From the NCBI GenBank assembly GCA_025454915.1, contig JALONN010000001.1, positions 372,001-436,000 on the forward strand: DNA of 64,000 nt, read 5' to 3'. Numbering within the stretch: the stretch's first letter is position 1; each line of letters begins with the position of its first letter. Below the pieces are notes generated by a model that was not told the origin of the DNA, did no database searches, and worked only from the letters and a program-made list of their open reading frames with translations. The translations under genes were made by a program, and so were the position numbers. This DNA is from Raineya sp. GTDB taxonomy: Bacteria; Bacteroidota; Bacteroidia; Cytophagales; Thermonemataceae. Below are positions 7,193 to 16,457 of the stretch, piece by piece.

Positions 7193-8773
7193 TTATCTAC
7201 TCATTTTTTCTGCCATCTTAAATGCCTCGTAAGCATTTATAATACCACCAGAAATACAAAGGTCTGTCATAAGAGCATTTGCACCTTTTTCACCAGGCTT
7301 ATTGATTTTTTCAGTGTATTTGATAGAAGATTGCATTAAAATCTCTTTTACTTGTGCTGCTGTTAGTTTTGGATAATACGACATAAGCAAGGCAGCAACA
7401 CCCGATGTAGTAGGAGCAGCCATACTTGTACCACTTGCATTTTTATAAGCATTGTTATCAGGTACAGTAGAATAAATATCTACACCAGGAGCAAATACAT
7501 CTACTTTACTCTTACCATAATTAGAAAAATTAGCTACATACTGAGCATTTTCTTTTGACCAGCCAGAAGCACCTATCTCTAGCCAAGTTGTAGATTCTTT
7601 ACCTGTATCAGCATATTTCCTGTTAGGGAAATTATTTTCTACTTCTAAGTTCTTGGCATCATTACCTGCTGCATGAACCAACAAAACGCCTTTCGATTCA
7701 GCATAACGAACAGCCTCATCTACAAACTTTTTATCAGGAGAATAAGATTTACCAAAACTCATATTGATAATGTGAGCTCCATTATCTACAGCATAATAAA
7801 TAGCATTAGCAATATCTTTATCACGCTCATCTCCATCAGGAACAGCACGAATAGGCATAATCAAGACATTGTTTGCTACTCCTTTGATGCCCAATTTATT
7901 ATCTCTGTTAGCTGCAATAATACCAGCCACATGTGTACCATGAAAAGCATCAGGACCTTTTACATCGGTATTTCCATAACCTTTTTCTCTTAAAAGGGTA
8001 GGGTTATCACCTACTATTTTTCTGGGATCAAAGTTTGTATTATAACCATATTCTAACCCATTTTTAAGGTATTTATAATATTCTTCTAGTTCTTCAGGAC
8101 TTGCTCCCATTGTATAAAGCCCCAAATATAATTTTTTTGCATCTTCTACTGGAGAGCTTGCATCCGAAATTTTTTCAACTTGTTCTTTAGTGATTTTTTC
8201 AGATTTTAATTCTTTCTTGAGAATATTAATAGCTTCTTCTACTTTTTCATAAAATGGTTTAATCTGAGTCATTTGTTCTTCTAACTCCGATTTTTTTTCC
8301 TCGTAAGCTTTCTTAATTTTTTCAAACTGAGCATACTCAGGATCTGAAGTATTGGAATTTTTCTCAAACTTCTTTGACAAACGTACATATTCACGAGTAA
8401 GTTCATAGCTATCTTGAGCTACATTTTTACCATCCTTGCCACCCAAGAAACTCCAACCATTTACATCATCTATAAATCCATTATTATCATCATCTTTTCC
8501 ATTGCCTGCAATTTCTTTGGTATTTTTCCAAATTTTCCCTTTAAGATCTTCATGGGCAATATCTACACCAGAATCTATAACAGCAACAACAATTGTTCTG
8601 CTTTTTTTCTTCTTTACAAGTTCGCTATATACTTTTTCTGTACTAACACCACGAACATTATCTTTTTGAGGGTCAAGATTGAACCAATTTTCAGGAGCTT
8701 TCTTTGTATCTTGAGCTTGTAGAGAAATAGTTCCCATCACCAAAGCTGCAGAGAATAAAAATTTCAACTTCAT
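7193..8773 (-). CDS. Secreted S8 subtilisin-like serine protease with large helical insertion
   Basis: 526 residues, signal peptide to about residue 20 (GTISLQAQ). The subtilase triad is readable: D67 in VAVIDSGVD, H278 in FHGTHVAG and S450 in SGTSMAAP, with the oxyanion Asn371 in HAAGND. The usual D-to-H distance is about 30-60 residues; here it is 211, because a charged, Lys/Glu-rich and probably coiled-coil insertion occupies about residues 115-260. A calcium-site-like DDDNNGFIDDVNGW segment lies at 94-107. No pro-domain or C-terminal sorting domain is evident, so it probably acts in the periplasm. It is monocistronic. Confidence 0.93.
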   Translation of the reverse strand: MKLKFLFSAALVMGTISLQAQDTKKAPENWFNLDPQKDNVRGVSTEKVYSELVKKKKSRTIVVAVIDSGVDIAHEDLKGKIWKNTKEIAGNGKDDDNNGFIDDVNGWSFLGGKDGKNVAQDSYELTREYVRLSKKFEKNSNTSDPEYAQFEKIKKAYEEKKSELEEQMTQIKPFYEKVEEAINILKKELKSEKITKEQVEKISDASSPVEDAKKLYLGLYTMGASPEELEEYYKYLKNGLEYGYNTNFDPRKIVGDNPTLLREKGYGNTDVKGPDAFHGTHVAGIIAANRDNKLGIKGVANNVLIMPIRAVPDGDERDKDIANAIYYAVDNGAHIINMSFGKSYSPDKKFVDEAVRYAESKGVLLVHAAGNDAKNLEVENNFPNRKYADTGKESTTWLEIGASGWSKENAQYVANFSNYGKSKVDVFAPGVDIYSTVPDNNAYKNASGTSMAAPTTSGVAALLMSYYPKLTAAQVKEILMQSSIKYTEKINKPGEKGANALMTDLCISGGIINAYEAFKMAEKMSR

Positions 8774-8800
8774 CTTTTATAATTTTAAGATTTTATAATT

Positions 8801-8808
8801 CAAAATTA
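8801..8808 (-). promoter_or_regulatory. -7 element upstream of the subtilase
   Basis: TAATTTTG on the minus strand is a perfect TAnnTTTG, about 28 bases upstream of the subtilase ATG. No clear -33 element is seen. Confidence 0.5.
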
Positions 8809-8898
8809 CTATTTTTATTTAAAAGCAGAATATTTTAAAAAAAAATGTATAATTTTTGCATAAATATATGTATCTATACACATCAATCAGCAATCTTT

Positions 8899-10125
8899 AT
8901 GCAACTTTATAGCAAACGCTATATTATTTTTAAATATTGTTTAAATATTGTTTTTCTTTGCCTTTGGGTAGGGGGGAACAGTCATGCTCAAAAAACGAAG
9001 AAAAATATACAAGATATTATAGAACAAGGTGAGGCAGAGTGGGAAGTATCTAACTACAAAGAATCTATTATTTGGTTTACAAAAGCTATTCAAGCTGATT
9101 CAACCAATGGTGAAGTTTTTTTTAAAAGGGCAAAATCTTATATTCTTGCACAAGAATATGAAAAAGCAATCAGAGACCTTACTCTTGCTGATAGCCTGCA
9201 ATACACCCAATTAGAAACACCTTTTTATTGGGGATTGATATATTTTAAACAAGAACAATTCGAGAAATCACTTACTTTTTTTGAACAAGCTTATCAAAAA
9301 GGCTATCAGAATGACTCTTTCTATGCTTATCTTGCAGAAACATATGCTTTTTTAGGTAAAAATAAAGAAGCCAATGATTTTTTTGATAAAGCTTTGAATA
9401 TCTACAATAAAGATGTCGACTTGTATTGGCTGAGGGCTAATTTTTATGTCAAACAAGAAGAATACACCAAAGCAATTGCCGATTTGGATAAAATCACAAC
9501 ATTACAGTCTCATTACTGGAAAGCATATCAGTTAAAAGCAGATATTTACTTTTGGCAAAATCAAGATTCTAAAAGCCTGGAAAACAGACTTCTTTATTTT
9601 AAGTATCTGCCTAACAAAAAGAAAATAACAGCTTCGGATTATAGCATGATTGCTATGAATTATGCAGCAAGCAAACAATTTGCAAAATCTGTCGAATATG
9701 GTACTAAAGCCATTGAATTAGATAAAGATAATCATGAGTATTATTTTGAAAGAGCTACTTATTATATTCAACTTAAAAATTATCAGAAAGCCCTTGCTGA
9801 TTGTCAAAAAGCCATTGAATTAGATGGAGAAGATTTAGTCTATTTTAGGCAAAGGGCATTTTTATATAAAATACTCAAAAAATACCCTGAAGCTTTAGCT
9901 GATTATGAATTCTTAGCTCAACAAGATGAAAAAGATGCTGAAAATCATTATTATGTAGCAGAAATTAAATATTTACTTAAAAAAGAACCTAAAGAGTTTC
10001 AAACAGATGTACAAACAGCATTTCAGTTAGGTTATCCCAAAGAGCAAATGCGTTCAGAATTACAAAAATATGCAGAACGAAAATTGGGAATGGCTCGGTT
10101 TTTCAAAAGGAAAACAAAATCTTAA
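8899..10125 (+). CDS. Exported tetratricopeptide-repeat protein
   Basis: About 408 residues from the ATG at 8899. An upstream in-frame ATG at 8845 adds 18 Cys/Ile-rich residues and lies next to a promoter-like TA-rich TTTTTG element, so the later start is preferred. That start gives a proper signal peptide (residues ~8-30, ending SHAQ). At least eight TPR-type helix pairs follow, for example YEKAIRDLTLADSLQ, YTKAIADLDKITTLQ and YQKALADCQKAIELD. TPR arrays are protein-interaction scaffolds and no enzyme domain is present. It lies 51 bases upstream of a lipoprotein gene on the same strand. Confidence 0.88.
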   Translation: MQLYSKRYIIFKYCLNIVFLCLWVGGNSHAQKTKKNIQDIIEQGEAEWEVSNYKESIIWFTKAIQADSTNGEVFFKRAKSYILAQEYEKAIRDLTLADSLQYTQLETPFYWGLIYFKQEQFEKSLTFFEQAYQKGYQNDSFYAYLAETYAFLGKNKEANDFFDKALNIYNKDVDLYWLRANFYVKQEEYTKAIADLDKITTLQSHYWKAYQLKADIYFWQNQDSKSLENRLLYFKYLPNKKKITASDYSMIAMNYAASKQFAKSVEYGTKAIELDKDNHEYYFERATYYIQLKNYQKALADCQKAIELDGEDLVYFRQRAFLYKILKKYPEALADYEFLAQQDEKDAENHYYVAEIKYLLKKEPKEFQTDVQTAFQLGYPKEQMRSELQKYAERKLGMARFFKRKTKS

Positions 10126-10176
10126 ATAATAATATACCAAAACAATTAAACTATTACTTTATCTTATTTATTTATT

Positions 10177-10698
10177 ATGAAGCAGTTATCTCTTTACCTG
10201 ATTCTGGTTATTCTTTTAGCTTCTTGTGGAGAAAAAGAAAAAAAAACAGACCAAAAGCAAGAAGTTGTTATCAATGAAAATATTCCTATTGACACAATGG
10301 GGGCGTGGGTACGCCTTGTCATGAAAGAAAGCAAAGGTATTATGCGTGGCTTTGAATTAGGGGATGCTTTAGACTCCATTAAAAAATATGAAAAAGCTAA
10401 AATCCACGATGAAAATCAAGATAAAAGGTTCATTATCTACACAATAGATGTAGATGATGATTTCGTAGACATTACATATTCATATAATGAACAGAAAAAG
10501 CTGAAAACTATCAAAATAGATGCTGTAGTCAATGGTATAGAGAGCTTTTTAGAAGATTTTTCCAAATTTTATGACCTTCGATATGGAGTAGGCAAAACGC
10601 TCAACGATACAACTCGTTCTTGGAAAAGTCAGAAAGGTTATCAGGTTAAGCTGATGAAGAAGAAAAAGGAATCAGGAGCTGTAATTCTCATTGAATAA
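10177..10698 (+). CDS. Small lipoprotein, unknown function
   Basis: 173 residues. Lipobox LASC puts the lipidated Cys at residue 17. The remainder is charged and shows alternating beta strands (FIIYTIDVDDDFVDITYSY; KLKTIKIDAVV). No family is recognised. It sits between the TPR gene and the histidine kinase on the same strand, and the kinase start follows within 20 bases, so the three probably share a transcript. Confidence 0.75.
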   Translation: MKQLSLYLILVILLASCGEKEKKTDQKQEVVINENIPIDTMGAWVRLVMKESKGIMRGFELGDALDSIKKYEKAKIHDENQDKRFIIYTIDVDDDFVDITYSYNEQKKLKTIKIDAVVNGIESFLEDFSKFYDLRYGVGKTLNDTTRSWKSQKGYQVKLMKKKKESGAVILIE

Positions 10699-10715
10699 AC
10701 TTGCTGTTGAAATTT

Positions 10716-12428
10716 ATGGATGAGCTTAAATATGAAACAGAACTTTCCCCTGATAGCTATGACTTTATGGTAGTGGCATCTTTAATGGGAGAGATATTTG
10801 ACCTTGAACTTGTAAAAAGATTTAAGAAATGGGAAGATATTGATTTACAAATCAATGAATGCTTACTGCTAGAACTTATAGAACCCATAGAACATAACAA
10901 CAAATCAATCTTTAAATTTAAACTACACCAGATTTATTTATACTTTAAAAAACAAGTATCCCAAATCAGAGATGTACAACTCTTAAGAAATGTAGTAGCT
11001 CTACAAAGTAAAGAATACGCTATTGCAGAAACAAGAATCAAAGAGTTTATCCAAAAAAATTATGATGGAGTCAATGTTTTAAAATATTTGTTAAATCATA
11101 AGTCGATTGTTGAAGGTATCTGGAAAGAGGCACTGCCACTGATTAGCGAAAACCTTTATAAAATTATTCATGCTCATCAGATTAGTATTTGGGCATATCA
11201 AGATAACAATAATAGTATTCAATGTATCGAAATGTATGATACAGATGCTCATTTGCACCGCCATCTGGAAGGGAAATCTGAAGGAATTCTTTTGGCAAAA
11301 GATCATCCACATTATTTTGAAATGCTTTCAAGTGGGCAAGTAATCGTAGCTAATAATGCTAGAACCAATCCAGCTACTTATGAGCTGACAGAACTTTACT
11401 TCAAACCCATGAATGTCTATGCATTGTTAGATGTTCCCTTTTTCTTAAATGGTAAATTGGCTGGGGTTATTTGTTTTGAAAACAAAATCCCAAAAGTTTG
11501 GAGTCCATACGAAATATTTTTTGCTTTAAGTATAGGAGCATTTATATCTTTAACTTATCAGGCTTTACAACGCAAACGCTCTGAAAATATGCTCAGAGAG
11601 GCAAATGAATACCTTTCTAAACTCAATAAAGAAGTTTCTGAAAAGAATCAACAACTTCAAAAAGCTAATCTTGAAGTTAAAGAAACCAATGAAAACTTAG
11701 AGAAAATCGTAGAACAAAGAACTCAAAATCTGCAGTTAAGTAATGCACAACTCACAGCTCTTAACGAAGAATTAGATACATTCTTTTATCATGCTGCTCA
11801 CGACTTACGTCGTCCCCTGACCAATATTTTAGGATTACTAGAGTTAGGGAAAATGCATGAACCCAGTTCTGAAATGATACAACTATTTGGTTATATCAAC
11901 GAAACAGTTATGGGAATGGATGCTATGTTACGCAAACTAATTAGTTTAAGTGCCATTACTGTAAGGCAACCAGTACTTGAAAAAATTAATTTTGAAGAAA
12001 TTGTAGAGCAGGTTCAAACAGATCTGGATAGACTGCTTTTGAAAAAAGATGTTCATTTAGATTTCTTCATAGCTACTAATATTCATTATATATCTCAAAA
12101 AGAAGCTGTAAAAACTATTTTGTTTAATATAATTGAAAATGCTGTCATATTTTCTAATCCACAAGAAAACCCTTTTGTCAAAATTACCATCTATGAACAT
12201 GATGAACATATTTTTATTAAAATAGAAGATAACGGAATAGGAATAGCTCAAGAATATCATCAACAAATATATCATCTGTTTTTTAGAGGTAACATTTTAT
12301 CACAAGGAAATGGTTTAGGGTTGTATATTGTAAAAAAGGCTGTAGAACAATTACATGGTTTGATTTATTTGGAAAGTGAAGTAAAAAAAGGGAGTACATT
12401 TATTATTAAACTACCTCATATTTTTTAA
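10716..12428 (+). CDS. Cytoplasmic GAF-domain sensor histidine kinase
   Basis: About 570 residues from ATG 10716 (a TTG at 10701 is also possible). Order: an N-terminal ~85-residue helical region resembling the winged-helix end of STAND/AAA multisensor kinases (residues 5-90); a GAF domain about 130-285; a long coiled coil about 290-350 (SKLNKEVSEKNQQLQKANLE); HisKA with the phospho-acceptor His362 in HAAHDLRRPL; and HATPase with N-box NIIENAV, DNGIGI and GNGLGLYIV. There are no transmembrane segments. No response regulator is adjacent, so it is an orphan kinase in this window. Some lost upstream ATPase domain is conceivable from the N-terminal fragment. Confidence 0.92.
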   Translation: MDELKYETELSPDSYDFMVVASLMGEIFDLELVKRFKKWEDIDLQINECLLLELIEPIEHNNKSIFKFKLHQIYLYFKKQVSQIRDVQLLRNVVALQSKEYAIAETRIKEFIQKNYDGVNVLKYLLNHKSIVEGIWKEALPLISENLYKIIHAHQISIWAYQDNNNSIQCIEMYDTDAHLHRHLEGKSEGILLAKDHPHYFEMLSSGQVIVANNARTNPATYELTELYFKPMNVYALLDVPFFLNGKLAGVICFENKIPKVWSPYEIFFALSIGAFISLTYQALQRKRSENMLREANEYLSKLNKEVSEKNQQLQKANLEVKETNENLEKIVEQRTQNLQLSNAQLTALNEELDTFFYHAAHDLRRPLTNILGLLELGKMHEPSSEMIQLFGYINETVMGMDAMLRKLISLSAITVRQPVLEKINFEEIVEQVQTDLDRLLLKKDVHLDFFIATNIHYISQKEAVKTILFNIIENAVIFSNPQENPFVKITIYEHDEHIFIKIEDNGIGIAQEYHQQIYHLFFRGNILSQGNGLGLYIVKKAVEQLHGLIYLESEVKKGSTFIIKLPHIF

Positions 12429-12474
12429 TAAAAATTGAAAAAATGTAAAAATATTACATGTAGATTTTATTTTT

Positions 12475-12513
12475 TTAAAAGACTTTTTTATAGATAAAAA
12501 GTCTTTTTTTTGT
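12475..12513 (+). terminator. Terminator after the GAF histidine kinase
   Basis: Arms AAAAGACTTTTT (12477-12488) and AAAAAGTCTTTT (12496-12507) are followed by more T's. The remaining ~330-base gap (12429-12758) is very AT-rich and holds only this terminator and the protease promoter. Confidence 0.75.
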
Positions 12514-12684
12514 TTTAAATACTTAAAATGTATTTTACTCATAATAATTTATTATTTTATAATTTATTGATTTTCAAGTTTTTTTATTTTTTATTGTGAT
12601 TTTCAGAATAACATTTTGATTTGAAAATTTATACAGATTTTTGAGTAACTTTTTGATTAAAAAACAAAATTTTAAATTATTTTT

Positions 12685-12716
12685 TTTGGAAAATACAAAA
12701 TGTTACATTTTATTTG
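12685..12716 (+). promoter_or_regulatory. Promoter of the M43 protease gene
   Basis: TTTG at 12685-12688, a 20-base spacer, then TTTATTTG at 12709-12716 (7 of 8 to TAnnTTTG), giving a predicted 5' leader of about 35 bases. Confidence 0.55.
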
Positions 12717-12758
12717 CAATGCTTAATAAAACAACATTCTTCTTAAATCATTTATCTT

Positions 12759-14726
12759 ATGAAAAAAATTATAGCCCTTGGCTTTGCCGCATTGATGGCT
12801 GGTGCAACATATGCACAACGCTCTTGCCACAGTATGGAAGTTTTGGAACACAATAAGCAACACGACCACCAATTAGAACAAAAAATGTTTCAGATAGAGC
12901 GTGTTACTGACAACTATCTACAAAATAAAGCTAATCAACGTGTTACTGGGGTAGTAAGAATCCCTGTCGTTGTACACGTAATTTACAATTCTGCTGTTGC
13001 AGCAGAAAATATCAGTGATGCACAAATCCAATCACAAATTGCTGTTTTAAACGAAGATTTTAGAAAAACCAATACTGATGTAAGCCAAGTTCCTTCTTTG
13101 TTTGCTCCATTGGCAGTAGATACAGAAATAGAATTTTTCTTGGCGACAACAAGTCCAACAGGTACAGCTACAACAGGTATCACAAGAAAATCATCTACAA
13201 GAACTTCTTGGGGAACAGCTGATGCAATGAAATCAACTACTCAGGGTGGAGTAGCCCCTTGGGATGCAACTCGTTATCTCAATATCTGGGTATGTAATAT
13301 TGGTGGTGGAATACTAGGTTATGCTCAATTCCCTGGTGGAAGCACATCTACAGATGGAGTGGTAATTTCTCCTCAATATTTTGGCTCATCAAGCAAAGGT
13401 ACAGGCTTCTATTTATCTGCTCCTTTCGATAAAGGTCGTACAGCCACCCACGAAGTTGGTCACTGGCTAAACCTTCGTCATATTTGGGGTGATGCAAACT
13501 GTGGTAATGACTTTGTTGCAGATACACCTACTCAACAAACTTCTAATGGTGGTTGCCCAACATTCCCTAAACCTACTTGTGGAAATACAAGTGATATGTG
13601 GATGAACTACATGGACTATACTGATGACCGTTGTATGTATATGTTTTCAGCAGGTCAGAAAGACCGTATGAGAGCAACTTTTGAAACAGGTGGTGGACGT
13701 ACAGGTTTTGTAAGTGGCACAACACCTCCTCCAACATGTGCTACTCCTGCAAGTTTAACAACTTCTTCAATTACTTCTACTGGTGCTACTCTTAACTGGG
13801 GTACTGTTTCTGGTGCTGCTTCTTATGATGTAAGAGTGAGAGCTACTGGTGCAACAACTTGGACAGACTTTTTGGGTAGAACAGGTACTTCTTTGGCTGT
13901 AACAGGCTTAACAGCTTCAACAAACTATGAGTGGCAAATCAGAACAAATTGCTCAGGTTCTTCAAGTGCATACTCTTCAAGTATAACATTTACAACTACT
14001 ACGGGTACTGTTACTCCAGCATACTGTGCATCAAGAGGTACAAACAACACTTATGAGTGGATTGATTTAGTAAGATTAGGAAGTATTAACCGTACATCTT
14101 CAAGAGAAACCAATGGTTACTTGAATACAGGGCTTTCTACAAATTTAATAAGAGGAACATCACAAACTGTTTCTTATAGTGCAGGATTTTCTTCAACAGC
14201 TTATACAGAATACTGGAAAGTGTACATTGACTGGAACAGAGATGGAGACTTCTTAGATGCTGGTGAAACTGTTGTAAACAGAACATCAAGCAGCAGTGCA
14301 ACATTAAGCTCAACCTTTACTGTACCAAGTACAGCAGCTTTAGGGCAGACTCGTATGAGAGTATCTATGAGTGATGCAAGTCAAAATTCTTGTTCAACAT
14401 TCACTTATGGTGAAGTAGAAGACTATACAATTAATGTTACAGCAACTGCAAGAGAAGATATCAGTGCTCAATTAGAAAATCCTTTTGGTGTAGAAATTTA
14501 TCCAAACCCTGCAAATACAATAGCTAACATCAAACTTTCTGGTGCTGAAGGCTCTAACAGTGTACAAATTTATGATATGGCAGGAAGAACAGTCTTTACA
14601 GCTAGCATAGAAGGAAATAATGAATTATCAGTAGATTTAAGCCGTTTCGAAAAAGGTTTATACATCATCAATATTACAACTGATAAAGGAGTAACAGAAA
14701 GAAAGAAATTATTAGTTCAGAAATAA
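12759..14726 (+). CDS. Secreted M43-family zinc metalloprotease with type IX sorting domain
   Basis: 655 residues. Signal peptide to about residue 19 (MAGATYAQ). The catalytic domain carries HEVGHWLNLRH with zinc ligands H231, H235, H241 and base E232. A Met-turn-like MNYMDYTDD follows at about 282-290, as in cytophagalysin/pappalysin enzymes. A fibronectin type III domain lies at about 330-412, then a GEVEDY-motif region (about 415-560). The C-terminal ~80 residues (VEIYPNPA, then IYDMAGR, ending KKLLVQK) are a type A T9SS sorting domain, so the protein should be secreted across the outer membrane. The precursor probably undergoes pro-peptide removal. Monocistronic with promoter and terminator. 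Confidence 0.94.
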   Translation: MKKIIALGFAALMAGATYAQRSCHSMEVLEHNKQHDHQLEQKMFQIERVTDNYLQNKANQRVTGVVRIPVVVHVIYNSAVAAENISDAQIQSQIAVLNEDFRKTNTDVSQVPSLFAPLAVDTEIEFFLATTSPTGTATTGITRKSSTRTSWGTADAMKSTTQGGVAPWDATRYLNIWVCNIGGGILGYAQFPGGSTSTDGVVISPQYFGSSSKGTGFYLSAPFDKGRTATHEVGHWLNLRHIWGDANCGNDFVADTPTQQTSNGGCPTFPKPTCGNTSDMWMNYMDYTDDRCMYMFSAGQKDRMRATFETGGGRTGFVSGTTPPPTCATPASLTTSSITSTGATLNWGTVSGAASYDVRVRATGATTWTDFLGRTGTSLAVTGLTASTNYEWQIRTNCSGSSSAYSSSITFTTTTGTVTPAYCASRGTNNTYEWIDLVRLGSINRTSSRETNGYLNTGLSTNLIRGTSQTVSYSAGFSSTAYTEYWKVYIDWNRDGDFLDAGETVVNRTSSSSATLSSTFTVPSTAALGQTRMRVSMSDASQNSCSTFTYGEVEDYTINVTATAREDISAQLENPFGVEIYPNPANTIANIKLSGAEGSNSVQIYDMAGRTVFTASIEGNNELSVDLSRFEKGLYIINITTDKGVTERKKLLVQK

Positions 14727-14743
14727 GAATTCTAAATAACGAT

Positions 14744-14774
14744 AAAAAAGGTGCTAATTTTAGCACCTTTTTTT
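14744..14774 (+). terminator. Bidirectional terminator after the M43 protease
   Basis: Arms AAAAAAGGTGCTA (14744-14756) and TAGCACCTTTTTT (14761-14773) around a 4-base loop, with a T-run on either strand. It is shared with the convergent ABM gene. Confidence 0.85.
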
Positions 14775-15069
14775 ATTGAACAAAAGTATGTTGTTGCAAT
14801 GAAAAAGCAATGGGTTTATCATTAAATAAGACCTTGGTCTTAGCCCAAGTAGATTGAAATAAATCTGACTGGCGATAATTTTCTAAATGTTCAGGGCTTT
14901 CCCAGTAGCTGTATGTACAAAAAATATGTTTGTAATCTGCATCACGAAGTAACTCCAAATGTTTACAGCCTTCAAAGTGGCGAATAAGGTGTTTACTTTG
15001 TTCAAAAATTTCTAAAAAATCATCTGTTTTATCTTCCTGAAAAAACATTCTGACAATACGTACAATCAT
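14773..15069 (-). CDS. Antibiotic-biosynthesis-monooxygenase (ABM) domain protein
   Basis: 98 residues from the ATG at 15069 (a TTG two codons upstream is less likely). It is a ferredoxin-like ABM fold: [21 protein letters not shown], a C-KHLELLRD strand, a [21 protein letters not shown] segment and a closing FVQ strand. The family includes small monooxygenases and haem-degrading proteins, and substrates vary widely. No neighbouring biosynthetic genes suggest a specific role. It diverges from ribBA. Confidence 0.82.
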   Translation of the reverse strand: MIVRIVRMFFQEDKTDDFLEIFEQSKHLIRHFEGCKHLELLRDADYKHIFCTYSYWESPEHLENYRQSDLFQSTWAKTKVLFNDKPIAFSLQQHTFVQ

Positions 15070-15156
15070 AGACAAGAAGTTTATAAACCAATTACCAAAA
15101 AAAATCGTTTTCTTTGCAAAGAAAATTATTTTTTGGAATACCTTATCTTTTTATTT

Positions 15157-16389
15157 ATGGAAAATAAACAACCAGCCAATCCAATACATCTTGATACCAT
15201 TGAAGAAGCTCTTGATGCTCTTAAAAAAGGTGAAGTAATAATTGTGGTAGATGACGAAAATAGAGAGAATGAGGGTGATTTTATCTGTGCAGCTGAAACC
15301 ATTACCCCCGAAATTGTCAATTTCATGGTGAAAGAAGCCAGAGGTTATCTGTGTGTAGCTCTTACAGAAGAACGTTGTGAGGAGTTGAAATTAGAAATGA
15401 TGGTAGGGCAAAATACTGACCCTAATAAAACGGCTTTTACGGTTACAGTCGATTTGCTAGGACATGGGAATACAACAGGAATTTCAGCACAAGACAGATC
15501 AAGAACTATCAAGGCTCTTGTAAACCCACAAACTAAACCAGAAGATTTAGGAAGACCAGGACATATCAATCCATTAAAAGCAAAAAAGGGAGGGGTTTTA
15601 AGAAGAACAGGGCATACAGAAGCGACTGTAGATTTGGCTCGTTTGGCAGGATTTCACCCTGCAGGGGTACTCATAGAAGTGATGAATGAGGATGGAACAA
15701 TGGCTAGACTCCCTGAACTTAGAAAAATAGCTGATAAGTTTGGTTTAAAACTCATATCTATTGAAGACCTGATTGCATACAGACTGCAAAATGAAAGCCT
15801 TATTCGATGTGAAATAGGTGTAGAAATGCCTACCACTTGGGGCGATTTTGATTTGGTAGCATACAGGCAAGTCAATACAGAAGAGATTCATCTGGCTCTT
15901 GTCAAAGGGACATGGGAAGAAAATGAGCCTATTTTGGTACGTGTGCATTCCTCGTGTGTTACAGGAGATATTTTTGGCTCTTGTCGTTGCGATTGTGGAC
16001 CTCAGCTACATACAGCCATGAAAATGGTAGAAGAGGCGGGTAAAGGAATCGTATTATATATGAACCAAGAGGGAAGAGGGATAGGGCTTGTCAATAAATT
16101 AAAAGCTTATAAACTACAAGAACAAGGCTTAGATACAGTACAAGCCAATGAGGCTTTGGGCTTTAAAATGGATACACGAGACTATGGAGTAGGGGCTCAA
16201 ATACTCAGAGACTTGGGTGTGAAAAAAATAAAACTGATTTCTAATAACCCTAAAAAGAGAGCAGGTTTAATTGGGTATGGTTTAGAGATTGTAGATACCG
16301 TTCCAATTGAAATTAGCCCTAATCCGCATAATCAAAAATATTTAGAAACTAAAAGAGACAAAATGGGACATAATATTTTAAAAGAGTGA
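15157..16389 (+). CDS. ribBA: Bifunctional riboflavin enzyme: DHBP synthase / GTP cyclohydrolase II
   Basis: About 410 residues from ATG 15157; the TTG at 15133 is rejected in favour of the ATG. The N-terminal 3,4-dihydroxy-2-butanone-4-phosphate synthase domain (residues 7-205) shows [11 protein letters not shown] and [13 protein letters not shown]. The C-terminal GTP cyclohydrolase II domain (about 210-405) shows [20 protein letters not shown] with zinc-binding cysteines and NQEGRGIGL. Together they make the two precursors of riboflavin. No FMN riboswitch is visible in the short upstream region. A terminator follows directly. Confidence 0.97.
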   Translation: MENKQPANPIHLDTIEEALDALKKGEVIIVVDDENRENEGDFICAAETITPEIVNFMVKEARGYLCVALTEERCEELKLEMMVGQNTDPNKTAFTVTVDLLGHGNTTGISAQDRSRTIKALVNPQTKPEDLGRPGHINPLKAKKGGVLRRTGHTEATVDLARLAGFHPAGVLIEVMNEDGTMARLPELRKIADKFGLKLISIEDLIAYRLQNESLIRCEIGVEMPTTWGDFDLVAYRQVNTEEIHLALVKGTWEENEPILVRVHSSCVTGDIFGSCRCDCGPQLHTAMKMVEEAGKGIVLYMNQEGRGIGLVNKLKAYKLQEQGLDTVQANEALGFKMDTRDYGVGAQILRDLGVKKIKLISNNPKKRAGLIGYGLEIVDTVPIEISPNPHNQKYLETKRDKMGHNILKE

Positions 16390-16402
16390 TACTAAACAAC
16401 AT

Positions 16403-16438
16403 AAAAAAAGCGAAATCTAATCTAGATTTCGCTTTTTA
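16403..16438 (+). terminator. Bidirectional terminator between ribBA and the convergent parvulin gene
   Basis: A perfect 10-bp stem (AGCGAAATCT at 16409-16418, AGATTTCGCT at 16424-16433) with a 5-base loop, flanked by A7 and T5. Confidence 0.9.
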
Positions 16439-16457
16439 TTATATTTAAACAATTTAG

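Noticed and set aside
8414..8722. 102- and 77-residue plus-strand ORFs inside the subtilase
   Set aside because: They are antisense to a solid protease with intact catalytic residues and have low-complexity Ile/Ser-rich composition.
12641..12856. 71-residue ORF over the M43 protease start
   Set aside because: It overlaps the protease signal-peptide region in another frame, is Phe/Lys-rich from AT-rich leader DNA and has no recognisable domain.
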